Below are positions 32,588 through 42,370 of a stretch of 64,000 nt of DNA, piece after piece. Numbering within the stretch: the stretch's first letter is position 1; every line of letters starts with the position of its first letter. The DNA is from Methanomicrobiales archaeon HGW-Methanomicrobiales-1 (lineage in GTDB: Archaea > Halobacteriota > Methanomicrobia > Methanomicrobiales > Methanospirillaceae). The position numbers were made by a program, and so were the translations under genes. The notes below the pieces were generated by a model. It saw only the letters and a program-made list of their open reading frames with translations, was not told the DNA's origin and made no database searches. The stretch is taken from assembly GCA_002839675.1 (NCBI GenBank), contig PGYM01000001.1:734683-798682 (forward strand), read 5' to 3'.

Positions 32588-34540
32588 CTACACCATAGTA
32601 TTTACATCAAGCACCGGTACGACTTCACCGTCACCAAGAATGGTAATCCCGCTTATTCCCCGGGTATTACCGATTATGCTGCTTAATGGTTTTACTACTA
32701 CTTCCTGCTTTCCTTCTACAAGGTCAACTGCAATACAGCACTTTCGTTTCAGGTACTGCACAACAATAAGGATCTCCCGTTCCTCCGATTCTCCCATCAT
32801 ATCTTCCAGTAAGAAGATCTCGAGCACTTCATCTCTTAAGAGAATCGCATCACTTTTTCCTATCCTGTGGGTTGAACCATTCTTGAAATTTGCAACTTCC
32901 ACAATACTGCTGATAGGTATGGCAAGTCTCCGCTTGTTGATCCGTACGATCATGACATCGACAATGGCCATTGTGGGCGGGAGCAGTAATTCAAAACGAC
33001 TGCCTTTACCCGGGGTTGTTTCTACGCGGATTGAACCTTTCAGGGCCTCAATGGATCGCTTTACCACATCAAGTCCCACGCCCCGTCCACTGATATCGGT
33101 TATTTTTTCGGCCGTGGAGAATCCCGGCTGGAACAGGAGATCAACAGCCTGGTCTGTGGTCAGCGTCGCCGCAATTTCCGGGGTAATCATCCCTTTCTCG
33201 ACCGCTTTTGACTTGACCCTCTCAACATTGATTCCGCCCCCGTCATCAATCAGTTCGATAATGACATTATCCCGGTCGCGGTGAGCAGAGAGCTTGACAA
33301 ATCCTTTGCGAGGCTTGCCGGCTTTTTCCCGGGTATCGGGGGATTCAATACCGTGATTCACCGCATTCCTGATTAAGTGGAGGAGGGGATCATTGAGCCC
33401 GTCCATAACGCTCCGGTCAAGCTCTGTCTCTCCACCATCCATAACAAATTCCACTTCTTTACCATCATACTGTGCAACATCGCGGACTACCCTTGGAAGG
33501 CGATTGAAAATATGATTCAGGGGAATCATGCGGATGATCATCATCAGGTTCTGGAGATCTGATACAGACCGCTCAACCATGCCTATTGCTTCATCCATCT
33601 CCTTGATCTTGTTCTGTTCGGCGATCTGTTTGAGGCGGCCGCGGTTAATGACAAGATCTTCAACAAGATTCATGATATGGTCGAGCTGGTTGATATCGAC
33701 CCGGAGGTGTTTTATTTCCCGTGTTTTGTCCTGGCTTGCGGTCTGTTGCTTTTTATCAGATTCTGCTGATTTTGACTCATTGGATGCATCGGTTGAAGCA
33801 ACCGGCTCTTCTTTTTCTGCCGGCAGAATTTCAACGGATGCAATATCTGTGCCGGTTGCAGCAGTTTTGAGAGCATCCTCGCCAACATCACTGGCAATTT
33901 TCAATACGAGAGAGCCATCGAATTTACCTTCATCAATATCATCGCGTGATGGATTTATTGACAGGATGGTTCCCAAAGATTCAAGGTTGCCGATTGCAAG
34001 CAGTGCCCGGATATCTTTCATGGCACAGTCTTCAGCAACTTTGATTGTAATGGAATAACGCGGGCGATCTGTATCATCGTCAATTTCCATTATTTTTACC
34101 GGAACTGCTTCATGGATGACTGCGGGTTTGGCCTTGTCACCTTTTGCTTTGGTATCATCCTGTGAAAGCCATAGTTTCAGGGCTTTTACCTGTTCATCAG
34201 GGTTGACAGAAGAAGAATCTCCTCCTCCTTCAACATCATCAAGCATCAGTTCGATGATATCAGAACTCGCAAGAAGGATATTGCTCAGTTCTGCGGTAAT
34301 TACTGCGCTTCCGCTGCGGATGAGCTGGAATACATCCTCCATGGTGTGGCAGAGCCGCTCCATTTCGGAAAAACCCATGGATGCCGAGGCTCCTTTGAGT
34401 GTATGGATGGAACGGAATATTTCATCAATTGCAGTCTGGCTTCCGCCTTTTTCCAGGATTAACATGTTCTTTACAAGATTCTCGTGATTCTCACGGGATT
34501 CTGCAACGAACAAGCCACGGTATGCTTCAAATTCAGACAT
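32588..34540 (-). CDS. cheA: CheA chemotaxis histidine kinase
   Basis: 650 residues from ATG 34540, which has GGAGG just upstream; the GTG at 34558 is not preferred. Order: HPt domain with phospho-His at about residue 46 (SIHTLKGASASMGF), a P2-like region (about 160-255), dimerisation helices (HLRVDINQLDHIMNLVEDLVINRGRL), the ATPase domain with N, G1 and G2 boxes (HLIRNAVNHGIE, IIELIDDGGGI, ISGRGVGLDVVKRSI) and a CheW-like domain at the end. It phosphorylates CheY and CheB. It overlaps the end of cheB by eight bases. Confidence 0.97.
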   Translation of the reverse strand: MSEFEAYRGLFVAESRENHENLVKNMLILEKGGSQTAIDEIFRSIHTLKGASASMGFSEMERLCHTMEDVFQLIRSGSAVITAELSNILLASSDIIELMLDDVEGGGDSSSVNPDEQVKALKLWLSQDDTKAKGDKAKPAVIHEAVPVKIMEIDDDTDRPRYSITIKVAEDCAMKDIRALLAIGNLESLGTILSINPSRDDIDEGKFDGSLVLKIASDVGEDALKTAATGTDIASVEILPAEKEEPVASTDASNESKSAESDKKQQTASQDKTREIKHLRVDINQLDHIMNLVEDLVINRGRLKQIAEQNKIKEMDEAIGMVERSVSDLQNLMMIIRMIPLNHIFNRLPRVVRDVAQYDGKEVEFVMDGGETELDRSVMDGLNDPLLHLIRNAVNHGIESPDTREKAGKPRKGFVKLSAHRDRDNVIIELIDDGGGINVERVKSKAVEKGMITPEIAATLTTDQAVDLLFQPGFSTAEKITDISGRGVGLDVVKRSIEALKGSIRVETTPGKGSRFELLLPPTMAIVDVMIVRINKRRLAIPISSIVEVANFKNGSTHRIGKSDAILLRDEVLEIFLLEDMMGESEEREILIVVQYLKRKCCIAVDLVEGKQEVVVKPLSSIIGNTRGISGITILGDGEVVPVLDVNTMV

Positions 34541-35573
34541 AGATGCCCTCCATTTCACGCACTACCTTTTCGATCTCTTTTGCAAGTTTTTTCAATGGCA
34601 GGATCTTGTCGGCAGCATCATGTTTGATAACAGATCGTGCCATGCCATAGACCAGGCAGTCTTTCTCATCACAGACAAGATTTTTCCCTCCTGCCTCTTT
34701 TATTGCAAGAGCCCCCGCCCCGGCATCATTTCCCATGCCGCTAAGAGTTACGGACACGATATTTTTTCCATATACCGTAACTGCAGACTCAAATGTTTTA
34801 TCAACGGCCGGTCTGACTCCATGGAGCGGAGGTGAATTGGTGTGAATAATACGCCCGGTTTTTTTGTTGTTCTCAGATAATACTCCACTGACAACAGTGT
34901 GCACGCCCGCTTTTGAAAGAAGGATCCTCCCGGTCAGAATGGAATCCCCGGTTTCTGTCTCTTTGACCGGGATGGGGGAAATACGGTTAAATCGTTCTGC
35001 TAGGGGTGCAGTGAAGCCCGGGGGCATATGCTGGGTAACGATAATACCTGCCGGAAGATCTGCCGGGAGATCGGCAAGAAGTATATCGAGCATGGGAGGA
35101 CCACCGGCGGATGACCCGATGAGAACCACCCGGTCTGCGGGTCCGGTGGCTGAAGAGATTTTCCTTGTTACTGCTTTGGAAGGCAGGGTGATGAGATGTT
35201 TGACTGCATTGATAAGTTCCTGCCCGATCTCCCGCACATGGGGGATATCTTTTGGCTTGAGCATAAAATCATCAGCCCCCAGCCGTATTGCCTGGTGAGT
35301 CAGATCAGCATCTTTTGACGTGAGCGTGCTCAGCATGAGTATTTTTGGACGCTTTGCTCGTTTTTGAAGTTCTTTTAAAACTTCAATTCCATTCATCACG
35401 GGCATCTCGATATCCAGAGTGATAACGTCCGGTGACAGGCTCTGGATCTTTTCTAATGCTTCAGCACCATTTGATGCAGTTCCCACTATTTCAATGGCCG
35501 GATCTTTTGTCAGCATATCCCTGATGATTGTCCGCATGAACACGGAATCATCTATGATAAGTACCTTAACCAT
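34533..35573 (-). CDS. cheB: CheB protein-glutamate methylesterase
   Basis: 346 residues from ATG 35573, two bases after the cheY stop; the longer frame to 35702 runs back through cheY and is not used. Receiver domain with Asp8/Asp9 and phospho-acceptor Asp54 (ITLDIEMPVMNG), a linker, then the esterase domain with Ser in LIGSSAGGPP, His in TQHMPPGFT and Asp in SGMGNDAGAGA. It removes methyl groups from receptors for adaptation. CheR, its partner, is not in the window. Confidence 0.96.
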   Translation of the reverse strand: MVKVLIIDDSVFMRTIIRDMLTKDPAIEIVGTASNGAEALEKIQSLSPDVITLDIEMPVMNGIEVLKELQKRAKRPKILMLSTLTSKDADLTHQAIRLGADDFMLKPKDIPHVREIGQELINAVKHLITLPSKAVTRKISSATGPADRVVLIGSSAGGPPMLDILLADLPADLPAGIIVTQHMPPGFTAPLAERFNRISPIPVKETETGDSILTGRILLSKAGVHTVVSGVLSENNKKTGRIIHTNSPPLHGVRPAVDKTFESAVTVYGKNIVSVTLSGMGNDAGAGALAIKEAGGKNLVCDEKDCLVYGMARSVIKHDAADKILPLKKLAKEIEKVVREMEGIYV

Positions 35574-35575
35574 AA

Positions 35576-35938
35576 TCAGGACGCCAGTACGTTTTTGACT
35601 TCCTCCAGGACCTTGGGTGCCTGGAATGGTTTGACAATGTACCCTTTTGCACCACTTTTTATTGCAAGTTTGACCATCTGTTCCTGTCCTACAGCCGTGC
35701 ACATGATGATCTTTGCTGCGGGATCAATTGCCTTGATGGCCTTTAATGCCTCGATTCCATTCATTTTAGGCATCACGACATCCATTGTGACGAGGTCTGG
35801 TTTCAATTCCTGATATTTTGCTACCGCTTCTTCGCCATCCCCTGCTTCACCGGCTATCGTATGTCCGCCAGAAAACAGAATATTCTTGATAAGGGTTCGC
35901 ATGAAGAGCGTATCATCCACGATCAAAATCTTTCCCAT
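35576..35938 (-). CDS. cheY: CheY response regulator
   Basis: 120 residues, a single receiver domain. Acidic pocket Asp8/Asp9, phospho-acceptor Asp53 (TMDVVMPKMNG), switch Thr in IMCTAVG and a conserved Lys in YIVKPFQAP. In archaea CheY-P talks to the archaellum motor through CheF, whose gene is just upstream, and FlaCE. Confidence 0.96.
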   Translation of the reverse strand: MGKILIVDDTLFMRTLIKNILFSGGHTIAGEAGDGEEAVAKYQELKPDLVTMDVVMPKMNGIEALKAIKAIDPAAKIIMCTAVGQEQMVKLAIKSGAKGYIVKPFQAPKVLEEVKNVLAS

Positions 35939-36005
35939 TGACGATCAATTTACAGTTAGTGAGATCATTACTTAAAGAAGTATTGGTGATAAAAAAGGGG
36001 AAATT

Positions 36006-36815
36006 CTAATTTGTTTGAGATTTTGTGGCATCTGATATATATCTTACCCCTTTTGTCGTGAGCTGGACTTCTCTTCTTATGATAACTACTTCAGCCAGTC
36101 CCAGTTTTAAAATCTTATCATAAATCGAGTCGAGCTGCTTGTGGGGTATATTGAGCATATTCTCGATGGCATGGGAATCCATTCCCGAGTATATGAGCAT
36201 GGCAACCTGCTGGTCAATTCCGTCCAGCTCGGTTCCTTTCATATCCATGCTTTTTGTTGTGTCTTTTAAGAAATTGTAGAGGACCTGCAGGGTAGACAGT
36301 GGGCAGAGTACAAGACTTGAGACCACTTCTGCTGATTCCAGATGGTCAATTCTTACCACATCGGTAGCTTTTCCCTGGACATCCCGTTTGGTGAGTTCGA
36401 TCGCTGCCACATCCGATATGGGTACACAGATCTGTTTTGCTGCGCCAACAAACCAGATACCGCTCTTGACAACAACGACGCTCCCTTTTTCCCACTGCGC
36501 TTCTTTTATCATCACACCGCCACGGATAGCAGGAGACATAAAGTACGCCATGAGCCGGTATGCATTGCATGCCGGGAGAATATGGATTTTTAAAAACTGG
36601 AGGACTTTTTCAACGGAAAGTATCTTATATACTACTTCCGTGTCCGTTTTTACGGTAATAATGAGAATGTTTTTCTTTTCAGAAACGTCCGATACGGATT
36701 TAAAGAGGATCTCCTTGTTAATCGGAGCCGGAAGTATCATACGATCTTCGCCAACACTCATTTTGGCAACGATCCATTCCTTGTTGAACTCAATTTTTAC
36801 TGGAACTTCTTTCAT
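36006..36815 (-). CDS. cheF: CheF, adaptor between CheY and the archaellum
   Basis: 269 residues matching the archaea-specific CheF family (DUF439). The N-terminal half is beta-rich (VEKVLQFLKIHILPACNAYRLMAYFMSP). The C-terminal half includes a winged-helix-like region (DGIDQQVAMLIYSGMDSHAIENMLNIPHKQLDSIYDKILKLGLAEVV). CheF binds CheY-P and FlaCE to control motor reversal. GAGG precedes the ATG. It opens the chemotaxis unit and has its own promoter. Confidence 0.92.
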   Translation of the reverse strand: MKEVPVKIEFNKEWIVAKMSVGEDRMILPAPINKEILFKSVSDVSEKKNILIITVKTDTEVVYKILSVEKVLQFLKIHILPACNAYRLMAYFMSPAIRGGVMIKEAQWEKGSVVVVKSGIWFVGAAKQICVPISDVAAIELTKRDVQGKATDVVRIDHLESAEVVSSLVLCPLSTLQVLYNFLKDTTKSMDMKGTELDGIDQQVAMLIYSGMDSHAIENMLNIPHKQLDSIYDKILKLGLAEVVIIRREVQLTTKGVRYISDATKSQTN

Positions 36816-36885
36816 GAATCCTCGATAAAATTTTCCTTTATTGTATTATATGATATCCTGAATTATACGTGTGTAGTGATATGGT
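36816..36885 (-). promoter_or_regulatory. Promoter of the che unit
   Basis: The complement of TATTATATG (36844-36852) gives a TATA box about 31-35 bases before the cheF ATG, so the leader would be only a few bases. This shows that the che genes can be transcribed separately from the archaellum genes upstream. Confidence 0.5.
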
Positions 36886-38103
36886 TTATTTTGTTCCCTC
36901 TTTCGGGGGGACTTCCTTTTTTTCAGTTTTCTGAATAGCACTCATTCTTGTGAACATGTCGGATAGTTCGCTCTCAACATCAGAAGCCGGGGCTTTGAAA
37001 TCTTTTAATTCTCTGAGAAGGCTGAGATTTTTCTCGACTTTGACATGCTTGACGTCTGAAGCAAGCGAGCTTAAAAGATCTGCATCGCTCCCGCCACCCC
37101 CGGCAAATGCAGCCATATCGGATTGGGTCGATATCTGGTCTTCGAATTGAGATGCATCTTTTGGAGCATCCGATTTAATCCACTCTGTCTTGACCTCATC
37201 TTTGCCGGGTTCAGTAATGGTAACTGCTTTTACCGGAGCGTCAGCATCCGGAGTTTCCGGTGACTGTCCGGGTTCTTCCTGTCCGTCTTCATCAAGATCG
37301 ACATCATCAAGGCTCAGGTTTTCAAGATCCCCAAAGTCGCTGTCAAGTGATTCAATGCTCCCAAGATCCCCAAATTCGTCAAGTCCCTCCGCATTGTCCT
37401 TAAGAATATCTCCCGCTACATCATCAACGTCAAGCGAGGGGAGCGGGATATCGGGTTCATTGGTCTCAAGAGACATTGTGTCCGGAATTGAAGCATCTGG
37501 ACTGTCAGTAATTCCTGCAGTTGTTACCGGGGAGTCCTGATCATCGAGAGAGTCGAGCAGCCCCATATCGAATTCATCCTCAGAAAGCGAAAGGAAGGGA
37601 TCCTGATCTTTTGTCATACCCCCTGCACCTCCGGATGGTAAAGGAACGGATGAGCCTCCACCATTTCCACCACTCGCGGATGCTGAACTTTTCACAACTT
37701 TTTCGCTGACTGTTTTGTCAAGCATCATGTTGATATCTTCTACCTTTTTCCCGCGTTTACTGCGTTCTTTGAGTAATGTTCCCAGCGATTTGATAGACGA
37801 TACAAATGAAGTAATGTGGAAGCCTATGCCGGTTTTTTTATCCGGCTTTTTACCCGGTTGTTTTGCGGCAGTTTTTACTGGTTGCGCTTTATCTTTCTGC
37901 CCGGGTGTGGATTTCTTTTTCAGATTTCCCAGACCGGTTTTAATTTCTGCAATCGTAATTGCACCGAGAATGAGGAGGATTGCAAAGCCCACGATAAGCA
38001 CAATGGGGATCATAACGATGATAGGGATATCGAAAAGGATCAGGATGGATCCGGTGATAACAATAACAGCAAACAGTATTGGACGGCGAAGACTATCTTT
38101 CAT
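36886..38103 (-). CDS. Unrecognised acidic membrane protein between flaJ and cheF
   Basis: 405 residues from ATG 38103, ten bases after the flaJ stop; the longer frame to 38265 overlaps flaJ and is rejected. Two transmembrane helices at the N-terminus (about 8-26 and 28-48) are followed by a Lys/Pro-rich cytoplasmic stretch, a Gly/Ser-rich linker, then about 160 residues that are strongly acidic and disordered (SLDSDFGDLENLSLDDVDLDED). The C-terminal 60 residues form a predicted helix (KNLSLLRELKDFKAPASDVESELSDMFTRM). I know no named family. Position suggests a link between motor membrane parts and the chemotaxis system. Confidence 0.75.
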   Translation of the reverse strand: MKDSLRRPILFAVIVITGSILILFDIPIIVMIPIVLIVGFAILLILGAITIAEIKTGLGNLKKKSTPGQKDKAQPVKTAAKQPGKKPDKKTGIGFHITSFVSSIKSLGTLLKERSKRGKKVEDINMMLDKTVSEKVVKSSASASGGNGGGSSVPLPSGGAGGMTKDQDPFLSLSEDEFDMGLLDSLDDQDSPVTTAGITDSPDASIPDTMSLETNEPDIPLPSLDVDDVAGDILKDNAEGLDEFGDLGSIESLDSDFGDLENLSLDDVDLDEDGQEEPGQSPETPDADAPVKAVTITEPGKDEVKTEWIKSDAPKDASQFEDQISTQSDMAAFAGGGGSDADLLSSLASDVKHVKVEKNLSLLRELKDFKAPASDVESELSDMFTRMSAIQKTEKKEVPPKEGTK

Positions 38104-38113
38104 GGTGAATCTC

Positions 38114-39739
38114 TTATCCTCCCAAACCTTGCTTTGCCATATTCGCAAGTCCTTCCGGGCTGAAGAACAAACCGACACCGATGGGTGCCAGGAGCAACAC
38201 GAGTCCGGTACATGAACAGAATATTGCTGTGTAGAAATAATACATATACCGATCCCCTCCTCCAACTATTCTTGCTGCAAGGATATTAGAAATGGTGATG
38301 ATGGTGAGAATAATTACTACAAAGGTCATCATCTCCTTTTCCGGGAAGTTAGAAAGCAGGCTCATCCCGCCAAGTGCAGAACCTGACGACATACCGCCCA
38401 CTCCTGATGATCCTGCGGCTGCTGCATTCGCTTCGAATTGTGCCATCATTTTTGCAACAGAGCCGGTCAGGACTACCATGATCTGGTAGAGTGCAACAAA
38501 AATTCCTATCATTGCGATATGCATGGGAATGAGCAGCACAAAAAAACTTTTTGCATGCATATCTTTCTTCTGCCTCAGGAGTGTCTGTTCAAGCACCGAA
38601 GATCCCACGACCGTACCAATGGGTTCCGGGGGACCCCCGAGCATGATTGTATCCAGGTAGATATTTAAGTATTTATAGATGAGATCGCTTCCTGATTCAC
38701 CGATAAATTTATCCCAGATCTGTTTATCATCAAGTCCGAGATTCATCTTGGAATATACAGAATTTACCAGCGGTTCAAGCGCCGTGAGTGATTTTCGATC
38801 GATTGTTCCCAGTGCATATACTGCGGTGGTACCCTGCCCTCCCATGACCGCCCCGAGACTCCTGATAAATGTTGAAAAATCTGCATCACGAATCGTAATA
38901 TTGGAATCATCAATATAGCCGATGATGCCAAGCGGTGCCATGAGAATTCCTACGAGAACAAAAATCAGTCCTGCGTGAATACCGAGCAGCACAAGGACGA
39001 TAACTGCAACAATGGTGAGAGGGACAATAATCCTTTCCATGGCACGGATGGTCTCCTGTTCTTTCGATGCACGGGTTATCAGGCCATGGGATTTTGGATC
39101 ATCGGGAACTGACGTATACATCAGCACATTGCCACTGACCGAGATGGCTAAGATGATACCATAGGCGATATTCAGTGTGCCTTGAATCCCTGCCGGAGCG
39201 TAAATGGCGATGGAGATCATCATAACCACCGCTATAACGGTACCTGAAAGGAGCATGGCGATATAGGCATCCCCCCATTTCTTGAGCATCTCGAGTCCCT
39301 GCTCGATCTGGCTCCGGTACACGGTTCGAACCGTAGATAGCTCATTTTTTAAGAAATCTTCATCCGGGACACCGGATTCAATGGCATTTGCATACCGGTT
39401 GAGCATGCTCTTGAGAATGATGTTATTTGTGCGTTCGGCAACAATGCTGAGCGATTCGGAATAACTAAAACCCCATTTCTTTGCAAGCGTATCCACTTTG
39501 GCGATGTATTTTGCAGAGATATACTCCGTGCGGTTGGCTGAGTAGGCAAAAATTTCCGGGCGGGTGGCACTGGCAAGTCCGAGAGATGCCATATAGGTCA
39601 TCATAAAGAGCAGATCTGCTCCCATTTTTTTTGCTTCGGTAACAACAGCGATTTTTCCCTTTAGCTCTTCAAGTGTAGAAGCAAACGGGATCTCTCGCTT
39701 TGCCGGTGTATCCGATTTCTCTTGCTGGATATCAGCCAT
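38114..39739 (-). CDS. flaJ: FlaJ archaellum membrane platform protein
   Basis: 541 residues from ATG 39739 (the frame extends to a TTG at 39751). A cytoplasmic N-terminal region precedes several hydrophobic segments (around 155-205, 235-275 and three near the C-terminus), with a T2SS-F-like core in between and the conserved cytoplasmic loop. FlaJ is the membrane base on which FlaI and FlaH act. Its start follows the flaI stop in the arrangement TGA-T-ATG, so the two are tightly coupled. Confidence 0.95.
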   Translation of the reverse strand: MADIQQEKSDTPAKREIPFASTLEELKGKIAVVTEAKKMGADLLFMMTYMASLGLASATRPEIFAYSANRTEYISAKYIAKVDTLAKKWGFSYSESLSIVAERTNNIILKSMLNRYANAIESGVPDEDFLKNELSTVRTVYRSQIEQGLEMLKKWGDAYIAMLLSGTVIAVVMMISIAIYAPAGIQGTLNIAYGIILAISVSGNVLMYTSVPDDPKSHGLITRASKEQETIRAMERIIVPLTIVAVIVLVLLGIHAGLIFVLVGILMAPLGIIGYIDDSNITIRDADFSTFIRSLGAVMGGQGTTAVYALGTIDRKSLTALEPLVNSVYSKMNLGLDDKQIWDKFIGESGSDLIYKYLNIYLDTIMLGGPPEPIGTVVGSSVLEQTLLRQKKDMHAKSFFVLLIPMHIAMIGIFVALYQIMVVLTGSVAKMMAQFEANAAAAGSSGVGGMSSGSALGGMSLLSNFPEKEMMTFVVIILTIITISNILAARIVGGGDRYMYYFYTAIFCSCTGLVLLLAPIGVGLFFSPEGLANMAKQGLGG

Positions 39740-39740
39740 A

Positions 39741-41612
39741 TCAGGAACCAATCTGCAGGAGTCCCTGTTTCTTGATCTTGGTCATCATGTGGAACAGGTC
39801 CCAGAACTTAGTATAACCGGCTTTATGCAGGCGTTCAAGAATTTTTGCCCGTTTTTCTACTTCAAGATATATTTCAGATTTTTTGCTGTCCGGCATACCC
39901 AGCATGGTGGCAATCTTGTTTTCAAGCAGGAACGAACTGCCTTTACCGCTCCAGGTAAAAGTATCGGTAACCGGTTCCCAGCTGAACATCTCGACAAATG
40001 TAAATCCCTGTGTTTCCGGGTTGAATCCCACCAGTTCATTACAGCTGATCATCCTGCGCACCAGTTGCCCGTCCGGGCGCTTGACGGCACTCTGGATGAC
40101 TACAAGATTTAGGTTATCGACATAGGTCCGGGGAATGTTGATCGGGTCACCGCAGAGACGCTGGATAAGTTTTTCGACAGAGGCTGCGTGGAACGTGCTC
40201 ATCACGGGGTGACCTGTCTGCATGGCACCAAACGCCACCGCTCCTTCCACTCCACGAATTTCACCAACAAGGATCTGGTTGGGCCGCTGACGGAGGGCGG
40301 CCTTGAGCAGGTCAAACATTGAAACTTCTCCACTGGCACCACCGCCTTCACCCTTTCCTTTGGCGAGTGCTACTTCCCGGATCCAGTTCCTGTGGGGCAC
40401 ATTCAGCTCTGGTGTATCTTCAATAGTAACAATCTTGTTTTCCGGGGGAATGAATGTCGTAATCGCATTCAGGAGTGTTGTTTTTCCACTTGCCGTTTCT
40501 CCGGAAACGAAAAGAGACATACCGTACTCCACGCATATCCAGAGGTAAGCTGCTGACAGGTAGTCGAGGCCATTGCTATCAATGATGTTGAGAATGGAAA
40601 GCGGAACTTCGTTCACTTTACGGATAGTGAAGTTGCTCCCATGTCTGCTGATCGCGGTGCCGTATACGATGTTGATACGCGATCCGTCAAGCAGGGTGGC
40701 ATCGATGACCGGGTTGCGGTACGTGATCGGACGCTTGATCCGCTCTGCCATCTTGACAACAAACTCATCAAGCTCGCTCGAGACTTTGAATTCAATAACT
40801 GATTTGAGTCCTTTGAAAATCTTGTGTTCAATAAATATGGGTCCGATACCATCACAGGAAATATCTTCGATATAGGAGTCGGAGAGGAACGGTTTGAGTA
40901 TCCCCATATCAACCTTGTCCCGGATGAGCAGGTACTCGATAGCCCGGTACTCCTCATTCGTAAGGATTACCTTGCCATCGGGTGTGAGGGGGACCTGATG
41001 CTTCTTTTTGACATTCTTCATCTTGTCTTTTGCCGAGAAGTCTGTCTTTAAAAAAGTCGTGATCTTGGATTTCATATCCTGCTGTTGTCCCCCGCTACTA
41101 CCGGTAAACTGTGCAAGATCAACGTTTTTGGGTCGGATCACTGCTACAATTGCAAGCATTCGTTTAATGACTTCTGCACGTTCCTTGTCACTGATGGGAT
41201 CTTCATCCAGGCCATCAATCAGGTCAATAAGTTTGGTCTCAATAACCGGCAGCATCGCACCGACATTGTGGAGGAATGACGGCTCAATAGGAATATAATA
41301 ATTCCTGACATCATCAGGATCGGGAAGAATGTGGATAAATGTGGTCTCATTGACCGGATAAATGATATTGGGGCTCTCCATCTTGCGGAGATCTTTTTTC
41401 AATTCTGACAAAAAGAGCGGAATGCCATATGTGTTTACCGGAAATGTATGGAGGTATTCGAGCAGGTGTGGGCTTGCTTTCACATATTCCTTGGCATTCG
41501 CCGGGAGCATTTTGTACAGCGGGCTCGATTCGATATCATTGTAAAAATCAACATTGGAATCAACTACTTCGGGTTTATAGGGAAGATTGACTGCGATTGA
41601 TGGCGTGCCCAT
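39741..41612 (-). CDS. flaI: FlaI archaellum motor and assembly ATPase
   Basis: 623 residues from ATG 41612. The extended N-terminal domain (about 1-220) is followed by the type II/IV secretion ATPase core: Walker A SGETASGKTTLLNAI (about 370-384), Asp box IVTIEDTPEL, Walker B ILVGEIRGVEGAVAF and His box FGAMQTGHPVMSTFHA. It powers both filament assembly and rotation. The junction with flaH (TGA-T-ATG) is the same as at flaI/flaJ. Confidence 0.97.
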   Translation of the reverse strand: MGTPSIAVNLPYKPEVVDSNVDFYNDIESSPLYKMLPANAKEYVKASPHLLEYLHTFPVNTYGIPLFLSELKKDLRKMESPNIIYPVNETTFIHILPDPDDVRNYYIPIEPSFLHNVGAMLPVIETKLIDLIDGLDEDPISDKERAEVIKRMLAIVAVIRPKNVDLAQFTGSSGGQQQDMKSKITTFLKTDFSAKDKMKNVKKKHQVPLTPDGKVILTNEEYRAIEYLLIRDKVDMGILKPFLSDSYIEDISCDGIGPIFIEHKIFKGLKSVIEFKVSSELDEFVVKMAERIKRPITYRNPVIDATLLDGSRINIVYGTAISRHGSNFTIRKVNEVPLSILNIIDSNGLDYLSAAYLWICVEYGMSLFVSGETASGKTTLLNAITTFIPPENKIVTIEDTPELNVPHRNWIREVALAKGKGEGGGASGEVSMFDLLKAALRQRPNQILVGEIRGVEGAVAFGAMQTGHPVMSTFHAASVEKLIQRLCGDPINIPRTYVDNLNLVVIQSAVKRPDGQLVRRMISCNELVGFNPETQGFTFVEMFSWEPVTDTFTWSGKGSSFLLENKIATMLGMPDSKKSEIYLEVEKRAKILERLHKAGYTKFWDLFHMMTKIKKQGLLQIGS

Positions 41613-41613
41613 A

Positions 41614-42345
41614 TCAGACTCTCGCAAAGCTCATGGGGATAACTTTCATCCCGTAACCCGGATGGACTTCAAAACTGACAAGGTTACCAGTGGTTTTTCT
41701 TGCACCGCGTACCTTGTTTACTTCCATTACCATCACATACTTGTCCCCGACAAGGGCTTTTTTCATGTTCAGGTGAGCATCAGCGATTGATCGTATTCGT
41801 ACAAGGGTATCTTCTTCAAAGGCGTAGGTATGGAGTGTCACAAGAATTGTCTTGCCGTGATCAACGAGTGATTTGCAGCTGGTAAAGAAGGTAAGGATGG
41901 CATCAGTCTCTGCATATTCGGTAAATAAGGTTAATGAATCAACGATTACAACCTGTGATTTACTTGTCTGGATATGCTTGATGAGATGTGCAAGAATACC
42001 GGTCATCTCTTCTTTTTTCCATTCAAATCCGACAACGTGAAGGGGGAAGACCTTGATGTAGCCCCAGGCGAAATACTCGGATATATCGAGGCTCATCGAC
42101 TCCATCTGTTTGATAAAACTCTTGGTGGTACTCTCTGTAGTGAAGAGATCAACCGACAATCCCTGCTTCATTGCGCCCCAGATGATCTGCTGGGTCAACA
42201 CACTTTTCCCGGTATCATTTTCTCCTTCAATCAGGGTGAGCGATTCAAGCGGTAGACCATCGGCTATCTTTTTATCGAGTTCACTGTTGCCGGTAGAGAG
42301 GATATGCTTATCTTCTCCCCCCATCAGGTCAGAAATGTGTGCCAT
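41614..42345 (-). CDS. flaH: FlaH archaellum ATP-binding protein
   Basis: 243 residues of the KaiC-like RecA fold. Walker A GENDTGKS is at about 41-48; the Walker B strand is VVIVDSLTLF, lacking a catalytic Glu next to it, as usual for FlaH, which binds ATP but hydrolyses little. It forms a ring below FlaI. GAGGAGATC lies before the ATG as ribosome binding site. Confidence 0.95.
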   Translation of the reverse strand: MAHISDLMGGEDKHILSTGNSELDKKIADGLPLESLTLIEGENDTGKSVLTQQIIWGAMKQGLSVDLFTTESTTKSFIKQMESMSLDISEYFAWGYIKVFPLHVVGFEWKKEEMTGILAHLIKHIQTSKSQVVIVDSLTLFTEYAETDAILTFFTSCKSLVDHGKTILVTLHTYAFEEDTLVRIRSIADAHLNMKKALVGDKYVMVMEVNKVRGARKTTGNLVSFEVHPGYGMKVIPMSFARV

Positions 42346-42370
42346 TTAACGATCTCCTCAAGTATTTTAA

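Noticed and set aside
32640-34058. Two long plus-strand frames opposite cheA
   Set aside because: cheA is complete and conserved on the other strand; these are shadows.
35574-35702. N-terminal extension of CheB
   Set aside because: Overlaps cheY; the receiver domain starts properly at ATG 35573.
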